DNA of 64,000 bases from an uncultured Eubacterium sp. (GTDB lineage Bacteria; Bacillota; Clostridia; Oscillospirales; Acutalibacteraceae). How positions within the stretch are numbered: the first letter of the stretch is position 1; each line of letters starts with the position of its first letter. The notes beneath the pieces are model-generated. The model was not told the DNA's origin, ran no database searches, and saw only the letters and a list, made by a program, of their open reading frames with translations. Of the stretch, positions 16,874-24,950 are shown piece by piece. Both the position numbers and the translations under genes were made by a program. The stretch spans positions 41,185 to 105,184 of the forward strand of contig UQCC01000008.1 in assembly GCA_900539325.1 (NCBI GenBank), read 5' to 3'.

Positions 16874-18499
16874 ATGATTACAGGACAGATGTTACGCGAC
16901 GGAGTTATTTCCGCCGCAAACAACATATCAAACAGCAGACAGGCAGTTGACGCGCTCAACATTTTCCCTGTTCCGGACGGCGACACAGGCACAAATATGT
17001 CGATGACAATTGCATCGGCATCGGACGATATAAAGAATATGGAGGACAACAGCGACCTCGGCGATGTTGCAAAGCGTGTTGCTTCCGCACTTCTCAGAGG
17101 TGCAAGAGGTAACTCAGGCGTTATTCTTTCGCTTATATTCCGTGGCTTTTCAAAGGCTTTCAAAGGCCTTGAAAAAGCTGACGGCAACGATATTGCACGA
17201 GCATTCCGCATGGGCAGTGACGCAGCATACAAAGCAGTTATGAAGCCGACCGAGGGCACAATCCTTACGGTTGTAAGATGTGCCGCCGAAGCGGCAGAAG
17301 AAATTGCACCGAGCAACAACGAACCTATCGAAGTATTCTTAGCGGCAATTGAAGCGGCAAAGGAAGCACTTGCAAAAACTCCGGATATGCTTCCTGTTCT
17401 TAAGCAGGCAGGCGTTGTGGATGCCGGCGGTCAGGGCTTTGTGCTCATACTTGAAGGTATTAAATCCGTATTCATCAACGATGTGATTATCCGTCCTATC
17501 GGCGAGGAAGCCATTGCTGATAAAAAGTCCGATTTGTCAGACGAAAAGGCTCAAACGGGCTACGAATGTGAATTTGTTATCCAAAAAGAACACGGTGCAA
17601 AAGAGAGCGACTCCATCAAGCTCCGTGCATATCTTGAAGCAATCGGCACAGATGTTGAAGTACACGAGGAAAACGGCAAAATTTCCGTTAAAGTTACAAG
17701 CGAACAGCTTGGAACGATTGTGCAAACTGCCACAAAATACGGTCAACTTTTTGACATAAATATACAAAACCTTGCCACTCCAAAACAGCAAGAACCTGAA
17801 AAGAGTGACGAAAACGAGATTGTCGAGCCTGAAAACGAATACGGCTTTGTATCCGTTTGTGCAGGTGACGGCCTTGCAGAACTGTTCTCCGACCTCGGAG
17901 CAGACATTGTTGTGAGCGGCGGACAAACGATGAATCCGTCAACAGACGACATAATCAAAGCCGTGCTCAAAGTTCCGGCTAAGGTTGTATATGTTTTGCC
18001 AAACAACAAAAACATCATTATGGCGGCACAAATGGCAAAAAACAGCGTAAAGGACAGAGAGGTTATCGTGCTTGAAACCAAGACGATACCGCAGGGCATT
18101 TCGGCAATGCTTGCGTTTGACGAAACCGCAGACAAGGAAGAAAACCTTGACACAATGATGCAAATGGCAGGAGCCGTGCAAACCGCCTCGGTTACATTTG
18201 CAGCCCGTGACAGCGAAGTTGACGGCAAGCCGATTAAAGAAGGTCAGATTATGGGCCTTTGCAACGGTGCAATCAAATTCATAGGCGAAGATAAGGAAGA
18301 AATTGCATTTTCCGCAACGGACGAACTGTTCAATCCCGACGAAAACGCACTTGTAACAATTATTTACGGCGAGGACGCAACCGAAGAGGACGCACAAAAA
18401 ATTGAGGAAAAACTCACCGAAAAATACCAAAGCAACATTGAAGTGAGCATAGTAAACGGCGGACAACCGGTATACTACTACCTCATCTCAGTAGAATAA
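16874..18499 (+). CDS. yloV: DAK2-domain protein YloV / fatty acid kinase subunit A-like
   Basis: A protein of 541 residues. N-terminal DhaL/DAK2 ATP-binding domain with NIFPVPDGDTGTNM near residue 33 (Mg-ADP ligands) and LLRGARGNSGVILS. The middle and C-terminal parts carry the DAK1-like/EDD fold. In Firmicutes FakA phosphorylates fatty acids bound to FakB for phospholipid synthesis; no FakB is encoded here. RBS CGGAGGG. Synteny with asp23 and recG is conserved. Confidence 0.9.
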   Translation: MITGQMLRDGVISAANNISNSRQAVDALNIFPVPDGDTGTNMSMTIASASDDIKNMEDNSDLGDVAKRVASALLRGARGNSGVILSLIFRGFSKAFKGLEKADGNDIARAFRMGSDAAYKAVMKPTEGTILTVVRCAAEAAEEIAPSNNEPIEVFLAAIEAAKEALAKTPDMLPVLKQAGVVDAGGQGFVLILEGIKSVFINDVIIRPIGEEAIADKKSDLSDEKAQTGYECEFVIQKEHGAKESDSIKLRAYLEAIGTDVEVHEENGKISVKVTSEQLGTIVQTATKYGQLFDINIQNLATPKQQEPEKSDENEIVEPENEYGFVSVCAGDGLAELFSDLGADIVVSGGQTMNPSTDDIIKAVLKVPAKVVYVLPNNKNIIMAAQMAKNSVKDREVIVLETKTIPQGISAMLAFDETADKEENLDTMMQMAGAVQTASVTFAARDSEVDGKPIKEGQIMGLCNGAIKFIGEDKEEIAFSATDELFNPDENALVTIIYGEDATEEDAQKIEEKLTEKYQSNIEVSIVNGGQPVYYYLISVE

Positions 18500-18568
18500 T
18501 AAAATCTATCATAAGAGCGAACTGCCCCAACAAACGATTATTTACATTTAAATTCAAGGTCTTATATT

Positions 18569-20587
18569 ATGGATTACAGTGATTACAGCATACAATTCAT
18601 AAAAGGTGTAGGAGATAAAAGAGCCCGACTTTTCAATAAGTTGGGCATTTACACTTTGGAGGACCTTATTCACTTTTATCCGAGAAAATACATTGACTGG
18701 AGCAAAACGCTGAGCGTAAAAGATGTTCAATCGGGCGACACGGCATTTATCAAAGCCACAATGATTACACCGGTTAAAGAAGCCAAAATCCGAAAAGGAC
18801 TTACGCTGTACAAATGCAATTTTACCGACGGCGAAACCGTTATCCATGTAACGATTTTTAACAATGTTTACCTTGCAAAATCATTGCGTACATTTGACGA
18901 TTACATACTCTACGGCAAGGTTGACAGAACTTTTACCGAAGCGTCGATGAGCTCCCCTCAAATCGAAAAAGCCGAAAAAGCAACGGGCATAGAACCGATT
19001 TATCCCGCAACATCAAACCTTTCGTCAAAAATCATAGAAAAGGTTGTAAAAGCAGGATTGGAAAAGGTCGGCAAAACAGACGACACTCTGCCCGAATATA
19101 TACAAACAGAATACAATCTTTGCCCGCTTGATTTTGCAATCAGGCAAATTCACTTTCCGAGCAAAGAAGAAAATATAGAAATTGCACGACGCAGACTTAT
19201 TTTTGAAGAATTGCTTACGCTTCAACTCGGCTTGATGAAGCTCAAAAGCAAGCGTGAAACAAAAAATATGCTGAAAATGTCAAACGACTTCAGCAACGAA
19301 TTTTACTCGCTTCTGCCTTTTACTCCGACAAATGCACAGAAAAAAGCGGTTGCCGACTGCGTAGCCGATTTGCAAAGCGACAGGCAGATGAACCGACTGA
19401 TACAAGGCGATGTTGGTTCGGGCAAAACCGCCGTTGCCGGTGCGATTATGTACACCGTCATCAAAAACGGATACCAAGCCGCAATGATGGCACCGACCGA
19501 AATTCTTGCCACCCAGCATTACGAAAGTTTTTGCAAGCTGTTTGAAGGCACAGACATCAACATTGCACTGCTGACAGGCTCAACAAAGGCGGCGGAAAAG
19601 AAAAAGATTAAACTTGCTCTGTCCGAGGGGCAAATTGATTTGATTATCGGCACACACGCACTTATACAAAACGATGTTGAGTTCCGAAATCTCGGTCTTG
19701 TTTGCACGGACGAACAGCACAGATTCGGTGTTGAACAACGCTCAAACCTTGCTATGAAAGGCAACAATCCGCATCTTCTCGTTATGTCGGCAACACCGAT
19801 TCCGAGAACCATGGGATTGATTATTTACGGCGATTTGGACATAAGCGTACTTGACGAATTGCCGCCCGGCAGGCAGGAAATCCGCACCGATTTGGTGACA
19901 AGCGCATATCATCAAAGAATATACAAATTTATCAAAAACGCTGTTGACAACGGCAACCAGGCATACATTGTGTGCTCGCTTGTTGACGACAACGAAAGTG
20001 ACCTCATATCCGCAAAGGAGTATGCCGACAAGTTGTCAACAGAGGTTTTTCAGGGCTATAACTTGGGGCTTCTGCACGGCAAAATGAAACCAAAAGAAAA
20101 GGACAAGGTTATGCAGGAATTTGCAAACGGAAATGTGCAAATTCTTGTTTCGACAACCGTTGTAGAAGTCGGTGTTGATGTGCCGAACGCAACCGTTATG
20201 CTGATTGAAAACGCCGACCGTTTCGGTTTGTCACAGCTTCATCAGCTAAGGGGACGAGTCGGCAGAGGCAAAGACAAAAGTTTTTGCATTTTGGTATCCG
20301 ACAACAAATCCGAAAGTTCGGTTGAGCGCCTAAAACTTCTTAAATCCACCTCCGACGGCTTTAAAATTGCGGACTACGACCTCAAAACAAGAGGTCCGGG
20401 CGACTTTTTCGGCACAAGGCAGCACGGACTGCCGCAACTCAAAATCGCCGATATGCTTGAAGATACAAAAATTCTCGAACAAAGCCGTGAATGTGCAAAA
20501 TTCATATTAAAAGACGACCCTAATCTTGATTGCTTCCCGGAACTTTGCACGCAAATTTCAAATATGTTCAGAAAGACAGACTATTGA
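18569..20587 (+). CDS. recG: ATP-dependent DNA helicase RecG
   Basis: A protein of 672 residues, the usual length. N-terminal wedge/OB domain (1-~225), then an SF2 helicase: Walker A GDVGSGKTAVAG, DEQH box (TDEQHRFGVEQR), MSATPIPRT, and C-terminal QLHQLRGRVGRG. Processes stalled forks and branched DNA. The ribosome site is weak (AAGGTC). The stop shares one base with the ATG of the next gene. Confidence 0.96.
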   Translation: MDYSDYSIQFIKGVGDKRARLFNKLGIYTLEDLIHFYPRKYIDWSKTLSVKDVQSGDTAFIKATMITPVKEAKIRKGLTLYKCNFTDGETVIHVTIFNNVYLAKSLRTFDDYILYGKVDRTFTEASMSSPQIEKAEKATGIEPIYPATSNLSSKIIEKVVKAGLEKVGKTDDTLPEYIQTEYNLCPLDFAIRQIHFPSKEENIEIARRRLIFEELLTLQLGLMKLKSKRETKNMLKMSNDFSNEFYSLLPFTPTNAQKKAVADCVADLQSDRQMNRLIQGDVGSGKTAVAGAIMYTVIKNGYQAAMMAPTEILATQHYESFCKLFEGTDINIALLTGSTKAAEKKKIKLALSEGQIDLIIGTHALIQNDVEFRNLGLVCTDEQHRFGVEQRSNLAMKGNNPHLLVMSATPIPRTMGLIIYGDLDISVLDELPPGRQEIRTDLVTSAYHQRIYKFIKNAVDNGNQAYIVCSLVDDNESDLISAKEYADKLSTEVFQGYNLGLLHGKMKPKEKDKVMQEFANGNVQILVSTTVVEVGVDVPNATVMLIENADRFGLSQLHQLRGRVGRGKDKSFCILVSDNKSESSVERLKLLKSTSDGFKIADYDLKTRGPGDFFGTRQHGLPQLKIADMLEDTKILEQSRECAKFILKDDPNLDCFPELCTQISNMFRKTDY

Positions 20588-21258
20588 TGAAATACAAATA
20601 CGAATTACACACTCACACAAAATACGGCTCCCGTCAATGCGGCAGAACCGAACCGAAAGACATTGCAAGAATGTACAAGGAAAAAGGTTATTCTGGCATC
20701 GTGTTGACCGACCATTACAGCCCGCTGACCTTTGATTTGCTCCACGGACTTTTTAATCCCAAAAAATTCATTGATTGCTACATCAATCCTTATTACGAGA
20801 TGAAAAAATACGAGGACGACAATTTTTCCGTTATGTTTGGAATGGAGCTGAGGCATTACGCAACGGCAAATGACTACCTCATTTACGGCGTTGACGAAAA
20901 ATGGCTCAGGGAACAAGGCAATTTGCTTGCCCTGTGGGAAAAGGATATGAGCGAGCTTATGCACAGTCAAGGCTATTTGGTGTATCAGGCTCATCCGTTC
21001 AGACCGGGCATACGCAGATGCAATCCCGAATATTTGGACGGCGTTGAAATCTACAACGGCAAAACCGACAAAAACGGCAACGAAAAAGCCGAAGCGTGGG
21101 CAAAACAAAACGGCAAGCTTATGGTATCGGGTTCGGACTTTCATGTGCCAAAACAACTTGCAAGGGGCGGCATAATCACAGACAAACCGATACGCAACAA
21201 TTCCGACTTGCTTGACACCTTAAAATCAATGAACTTTGAATTTATAAAAACATATTAA
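20587..21258 (+). CDS. PHP-domain protein (putative metallophosphoesterase)
   Basis: A protein of 223 residues. Begins MKYKYELHTHTKYGSRQCG: the HTH metal motif of the PHP superfamily, with further ligands in LTDHYSPL, GMELRHY, AHPFRPG and GSDFHVP. It probably hydrolyses a phosphate ester; the substrate is unknown. Start at 20587, overlapping the recG stop by 1 bp; the upstream in-frame extension lies within recG and is rejected. Confidence 0.85.
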   Translation: MKYKYELHTHTKYGSRQCGRTEPKDIARMYKEKGYSGIVLTDHYSPLTFDLLHGLFNPKKFIDCYINPYYEMKKYEDDNFSVMFGMELRHYATANDYLIYGVDEKWLREQGNLLALWEKDMSELMHSQGYLVYQAHPFRPGIRRCNPEYLDGVEIYNGKTDKNGNEKAEAWAKQNGKLMVSGSDFHVPKQLARGGIITDKPIRNNSDLLDTLKSMNFEFIKTY

Positions 21259-21354
21259 TCTGTACTCTAAAATATTCTCTTTTCTATATCTGTTTTAATG
21301 GTTAAGTGTATTGTATAATATTTTATATTTAACAAACAGACAGGAGAATATTTT

Positions 21355-21873
21355 ATGGAAAAAACAAGCAATAACAACAAAGTTAAACGCGTTTGCATAA
21401 CAGGTCTTATGGCGGCTCTGATTTGTGTTGCAACAGCTTTTATCAAAATGCCCACAGGTATCAACTCCGGCTATCTTCACTTCGGTGACAGCATGATTTA
21501 CCTTGCAGGCTGTTTGCTCGGCCCATGGGCTTCACTTGCTGCGGCTATCGGCGGAGCACTTGCCGATGTAATTTCGGGTGCACCTCAATGGGCACCGGCT
21601 ACGGCAATCATCAAGGCAATCAACGCTGTTCCGTTTATTCTTGTTGTAAGAAATACAAATCACAAAATCATTACAAAATGGACTGTACTTATGACTGTTG
21701 TATCCGGTCTTTGGACAATCGGCGGTTATCTTGTTGCCGAAGGTCTTATGTATTCGTTCCCTACGGCACTTACATCCGTGCCGTTCTCATGCGTGCAGGC
21801 ATTGGGTTCGGCAATCGTATTTGTTATTGTCGGTGCAATCCTTGACAAGATTAAAATCCAAAAGTATATTTAA
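21355..21873 (+). CDS. ECF transporter S component (substrate-binding membrane subunit)
   Basis: A protein of 172 residues with about five to six helices. GYLHFGDSMIYLAGCLLG, IGGALADVISG and APATAIIKAINA are typical of ECF S components of the ribofla_trS/PF12822 type, which take up vitamins or precursors using a shared energising module. No T or A component adjoins it, as expected for a group II system. The substrate is not predictable. GGAG-type ribosome site precedes the ATG and a strong terminator follows. Confidence 0.85.
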   Translation: MEKTSNNNKVKRVCITGLMAALICVATAFIKMPTGINSGYLHFGDSMIYLAGCLLGPWASLAAAIGGALADVISGAPQWAPATAIIKAINAVPFILVVRNTNHKIITKWTVLMTVVSGLWTIGGYLVAEGLMYSFPTALTSVPFSCVQALGSAIVFVIVGAILDKIKIQKYI

Positions 21874-21896
21874 TCAAATATAATAAATTTCCTTTT

Positions 21897-21933
21897 AAAA
21901 AAGCGTTACGGTTTTGTTGCCGCAACGCTTTTT
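21897..21933 (+). terminator. Rho-independent terminator
   Basis: AAAAAAGCGTT and CGG pair with CCG and AACGCTTTTT around TTTTGTTG. Confidence 0.88.
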
Positions 21934-22044
21934 GTTTGTGTCAGTTTTATATTTATATACATATTATAGTATGTAAGATTACAGGCAAAAACGGTGTGAC
22001 GGTGCATTAAAACTGCCTTGAACAGCCGTCAATTACCTGCCTGA

Positions 22045-22374
22045 TTATATAGAATTTGCAAGTCTGTCGTATTCATCAATCGCTTTTGACAACGCTATGT
22101 AACAATAACCGAGAGAGTTGTTCATCTTTTCCTTTGCCGATGAAATGTGGCGGGAAACCGTCGGTTGTGACAGCTTGAGCAAATTTGCGATTTCTGCCTG
22201 AGTTTTGTGATTTTCATATCTGTATCTGAGGCACACGCTTTGCATAGGCGTCAATTCCTCCTGCATAATTATAGGCAAAACGGTTGAAAAAGCCTTTTTC
22301 TTTGCCTTTTCCTTGTCCATTCCCTCAACTGTGGAATAGTCCTCGTAATAGTAATTATTAATAAAATCTATCAT
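22045..22374 (-). CDS. Small sigma-70-region-4/HTH-like protein, second gene of a LexA-box cassette
   Basis: A protein of 109 residues. Residues 55-95 form a sigma region-4 type helix-turn-helix (LTPMQSVCLRYRYENHKTQA, EIANLLKLSQPTVSRHI). No region 2 is present, so it is either a minimal sigma-like factor or an adaptor. I chose the ATG at 22374 because GAGGAGG lies just upstream; it overlaps the preceding small gene by 17 bp. Transcription comes from the promoter at 22690-22718 with a LexA-type box, so DNA damage may induce it. Confidence 0.75.
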   Translation of the reverse strand: MIDFINNYYYEDYSTVEGMDKEKAKKKAFSTVLPIIMQEELTPMQSVCLRYRYENHKTQAEIANLLKLSQPTVSRHISSAKEKMNNSLGYCYIALSKAIDEYDRLANSI

Positions 22375-22582
22375 TGTTGTTGTCCTCCTCATAATATCCA
22401 AAAAGCATTGATGCCGTTCTTCTGCATTCACAAGCCATATCGTAATATATTTTAATTTTTCTTCTCAGCGTTACAAGGTCTTCGCCGCGATATACGCAAA
22501 GTAACGGTTTCATTGCGTCAAGTCTTGCACTCAAAACCTTGTATTGCTGCTCATATTCATGAGCCAATTCATTAATTGTCAT
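22358..22582 (-). CDS. Small uncharacterised protein, first gene of the LexA-box cassette
   Basis: A protein of 74 residues, predicted helical (MTINELAHEYEQQYKVLSAR onward), with three cysteines and a Tyr/Asn/Asp-rich tail. I do not recognise the family. ATG at 22582 follows AAGAAGGG. It is translationally coupled to the HTH protein. Confidence 0.65.
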   Translation of the reverse strand: MTINELAHEYEQQYKVLSARLDAMKPLLCVYRGEDLVTLRRKIKIYYDMACECRRTASMLFGYYEEDNNNDRFY

Positions 22583-22652
22583 CCTATGCCCTTCTTTCTT
22601 TTAAACTTCAAATCGACTTGAGTGGTTCGTCAATTTATGACAAATGCACTAC

Positions 22653-22666
22653 CGAACTTATGTTCG
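22653..22666 (-). promoter_or_regulatory. LexA (DinR-type SOS) box
   Basis: CGAACTTATGTTCG is a perfect match to CGAAC-N4-GTTCG, the Gram-positive SOS box. It lies about 24 bp downstream of the -10 element of the cassette promoter. A second imperfect copy, CGAACATTTGTATT (22698-22711), sits in the promoter spacer. Confidence 0.8.
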
Positions 22667-22689
22667 TTTTTTGCCGTTGTCTAATGCTT

Positions 22690-22718
22690 ATATTAGTCGA
22701 ACATTTGTATTGTGTCAA
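22690..22718 (-). promoter_or_regulatory. Promoter of the LexA-box cassette
   Basis: Minus strand TTGACA (22718-22713), 17 bp, TAATAT (22695-22690). Confidence 0.8.
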
Positions 22719-22884
22719 TATTTTTTGAAAAAAAAGTCCAAAAAACTTCTCGACATAAATCGACAATGGGTACAAAAACCGTTGTTTTTGTCTATTAAAA
22801 GACAACAATTTAATTTGATGAACATCATCGTAAAATTTCATTGCCGTTTTTGTATATTTTACCAAAAATGTTTTAACTTTTCCC

Positions 22885-22913
22885 TTGACAAGTTAGTAAA
22901 ATTTTACTATAAT
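22885..22913 (+). promoter_or_regulatory. Consensus SigA promoter of the candidate sRNA
   Basis: TTGACA at 22885-22890, exactly 17 bp, TATAAT at 22908-22913. No credible ORF with a ribosome site follows; the next structural element is a terminator about 100 nt downstream. Confidence 0.85.
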
Positions 22914-22919
22914 GTTCAT

Positions 22920-23019
22920 ACGCTCAAAACGGAGCCGCAACCGTTTTGGGTAACCTGTCCTCCTATAGTTTGTTATAGACAGAGAGGGAAAAGAGTAGGT
23001 GTTACACCTGCTCTTTTTT
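22920..23019 (+). ncRNA. Candidate ~100-nt small RNA with a CU-rich, anti-Shine-Dalgarno segment
   Basis: Predicted transcript between a perfect promoter and a perfect terminator. Hairpin 1 pairs CTCAAAACGG with CCGTTTTGGG. A central segment contains TGTCCTCCTATAG with a short CTATA/TATAG stem. The terminator pairs GAGTAGGTG with CACCTGCTC, followed by six T. TCCTCC is complementary to GGAGG ribosome sites, as in known Firmicutes trans-acting sRNAs. No SRP (GGAAGCA) or tmRNA signature is seen. Identity is unknown. Confidence 0.7.
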
Positions 23020-23033
23020 CTTTATACATACGC

Positions 23034-23260
23034 CTGTCGATAAAGCTCCTGAAACACGCCAAAATATAATCAACCGAATTAGCCTCCTCTTATTTATAAG
23101 GGGAGGTGGCAACACGAAGTGTTGACGGTGGGGTTTTAAAAATGCCGTAAGTATCGAACTTACGGCATTTTTGGCGTTTTTCGTTTTTTGCTCGGGGGCG
23201 GTACCATCGTACAGCTCCCACTCGCAAGAAAACGAAATTCAGAACCTTTCTCAACAGCCT
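23034..23260 (+). mobile_element. MITE-like repeat, copy 1
   Basis: Begins CTGTCGATAAAGCTCCTGAA and ends CTTTCTCAACAGCCT; the ends form an imperfect terminal inverted repeat. Contains CAACAC/GTGTTG, then a 15-bp hairpin (AAAAATGCCGTAAGT / ACTTACGGCATTTTT). No transposase. It follows the sRNA terminator immediately. Two more copies lie at 32353 and 38094. Confidence 0.82.
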
Positions 23261-23329
23261 TTTAAAAATCGCACCTACAAAATTCAAACATCAAATAATT
23301 TGTTAACACAAATAAACTCTGCCTATATA

Positions 23330-23358
23330 TTGTATTAATTACAATTATATGTTATAAT
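23330..23358 (+). promoter_or_regulatory. Promoter of the thioesterase-nifS-thiI operon
   Basis: TTGTAT at 23330-23335, 17 bp, TATAAT at 23353-23358; the start codon is at 23386. Confidence 0.75.
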
Positions 23359-23385
23359 ATAGCGAATAAATTGCGAGGTGAACTT

Positions 23386-23775
23386 ATGCAAGAAATTATT
23401 ACGGAAGTTAAGGGCGAAGCTCTTACCATTGTTAATTCCACAAACACGGCTATTGCGGCACAAAGCGGTTCGTTGCCTGTATTCGGCACACCGTTTATGA
23501 TAGCACTTATGGAAAAGGCAACCTGCACAGCCATAACCGACTTCTTGGAGGGTGACGAAACTACTGTCGGCACCTCTATCAATGTAAGCCACGACAAGGC
23601 AAGCGGCGTAGGCACGGTTGTGATTGCATACGCAAAGCTAAAGGAAACACAGGGCAGAAAGCTCATCTTTGATGTAAAAGCATGTGAAGAGGACGGCACT
23701 GTAATCGGCAAAGGAACAATAGAACGATTTGTTGTTGACAGCAATCGCTTTATGAAAAAAGTGGAGGCAAAATAA
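23386..23775 (+). CDS. Hotdog-fold thioesterase (FlK-like)
   Basis: A protein of 129 residues. Hotdog fold with PVFGTPFMIALMEKATCTAI and VGTSINVSHDKASGVG, as in fluoroacetyl-CoA-thioesterase-like proteins: a Thr/Glu/His catalytic set and acyl-CoA substrates. Physiological substrate unknown. ATG at 23386 follows GAGGTG; an upstream TTG in frame has no ribosome site. It overlaps the next gene by 1 bp. Confidence 0.85.
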   Translation: MQEIITEVKGEALTIVNSTNTAIAAQSGSLPVFGTPFMIALMEKATCTAITDFLEGDETTVGTSINVSHDKASGVGTVVIAYAKLKETQGRKLIFDVKACEEDGTVIGKGTIERFVVDSNRFMKKVEAK

Positions 23776-24950
23776 TGGTTAAAGCAGTTATTTTTGACTT
23801 TGACGGCACACTTTGCGACACCGGCGTAGGCGTTAAAAAAAGTGCAAAATATGCACTTGACGCATTCAATGTTGAAGCACCGGATTGGGAAGAACTTGAC
23901 TTTTTTATCGGTCCTCCCCTGCTTGTAACATTTCAGGAAAAATTCAATCAAAGTGTAACCGACGCTGAAAAGCTTGTAAAAAAATATCGTGAGCGATACA
24001 CAAACATCGGACTGTACGAAAGCGAGTTTTACGAGGGAATTCCACAGCTTTTAAAAGTTCTCAAAAGCGAGGGCTTTAAGCTTGGCGTTGCGTCATCAAA
24101 GCCAATCAATTATATTGAAGAACTGCTGATAAAATCAGACCTTAAAGGATATTTTGACTGCATCAGTGCGGTCAGTTTTAATGCGGACTGCGAATCAAAG
24201 CAAAGCATATTGAGCCGTTGCCTCAACGAACTCGGCATTGAACCTACCGACGCAATTATGGTCGGTGACAGATTTTACGATATGGACGGTGCACGGGAAG
24301 CCGGCGTTACAAGCGTAGGCGTTTTGTGGGGTTTCGGCAACAAGTTTGAACTCATCGAAAGCGGTGCGGATTATGTTATCGACAAAATCGATGACATCGA
24401 ATCCATTGCTCTCGGTATGTACGAACGAACCGAAAATGCCCAGGGCATATACAACGGCAGAGTGCTCACCTTCCATGTGGATGACATTGTGCTTTGCAAC
24501 GGCGACAAGGCAAACAGAGAGGTTGTTGACCACCCGGGCGGCGTGGGAATCATTGCGTTGACCGATGACGAATGTGTTTATATGGTGCGTCAATTCCGCT
24601 ATCCTTACAAAGAAACTATATACGAAATCCCTGCCGGCAAGCGTGAAAAGGGCGAAGACCCTCTTGAAACCGGCAAGCGTGAGCTCCACGAGGAGTGCGG
24701 CATAATCGCAGAGAATTACATTGACCTCGGCAAAATTTATCCGTCACCGGGTTACACAAACGAAGAAATTTATCTCTATGCGGCGACAGGATTAACCGAA
24801 GTTGAGCAAGAACTTGATGAGGACGAATTTTTGCAAGTAACAAAAATGAAGCTGTCCACACTTATTACAAAAATTATGAGCGGTGAAATCACAGATGCAA
24901 AAACAATTGCAGCCGCATTTAAACTGAAAGAATTGAGAAATATAAAATAA
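23775..24950 (+). CDS. Fusion: HAD phosphatase (PGP-like) + NUDIX ADP-ribose pyrophosphatase
   Basis: A protein of 391 residues with two complete enzymes. Residues 1-~213 are a HAD hydrolase: nucleophile D8 and D10 in IFDFDGT, ASSKP motif II, and GDRFYDMDGA motif IV. Residues ~220-391 resemble NudF-type ADP-ribose pyrophosphatase, with RQFRYPYKETIYEIPAGKRE and the NUDIX box at 288-310 ending RELHEECGI. The pair could clear phosphorylated or ADP-ribosyl metabolites sequentially, which is inference. One-base overlaps with both neighbours indicate tight coupling. No frameshift is needed to join the domains. Confidence 0.88.
   Translation: MVKAVIFDFDGTLCDTGVGVKKSAKYALDAFNVEAPDWEELDFFIGPPLLVTFQEKFNQSVTDAEKLVKKYRERYTNIGLYESEFYEGIPQLLKVLKSEGFKLGVASSKPINYIEELLIKSDLKGYFDCISAVSFNADCESKQSILSRCLNELGIEPTDAIMVGDRFYDMDGAREAGVTSVGVLWGFGNKFELIESGADYVIDKIDDIESIALGMYERTENAQGIYNGRVLTFHVDDIVLCNGDKANREVVDHPGGVGIIALTDDECVYMVRQFRYPYKETIYEIPAGKREKGEDPLETGKRELHEECGIIAENYIDLGKIYPSPGYTNEEIYLYAATGLTEVEQELDEDEFLQVTKMKLSTLITKIMSGEITDAKTIAAAFKLKELRNIK

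Noticed and set aside
20530..20586. Longer start for the PHP gene
   Set aside because: The extension is recG coding sequence in another frame; the ATG at 20587 begins the conserved PHP N-terminus.
22644..23069. 141-residue plus-strand ORF
   Set aside because: It crosses the LexA promoter, the sRNA promoter and a strong terminator; basic low-complexity translation with no ribosome site.
23090..23287. 65-residue minus-strand ORF inside MITE copy 1
   Set aside because: An equivalent frame occurs in copy 2 (32400-32600) only because the DNA repeat is shared; no ribosome site, and it spans the hairpin and both repeat ends.
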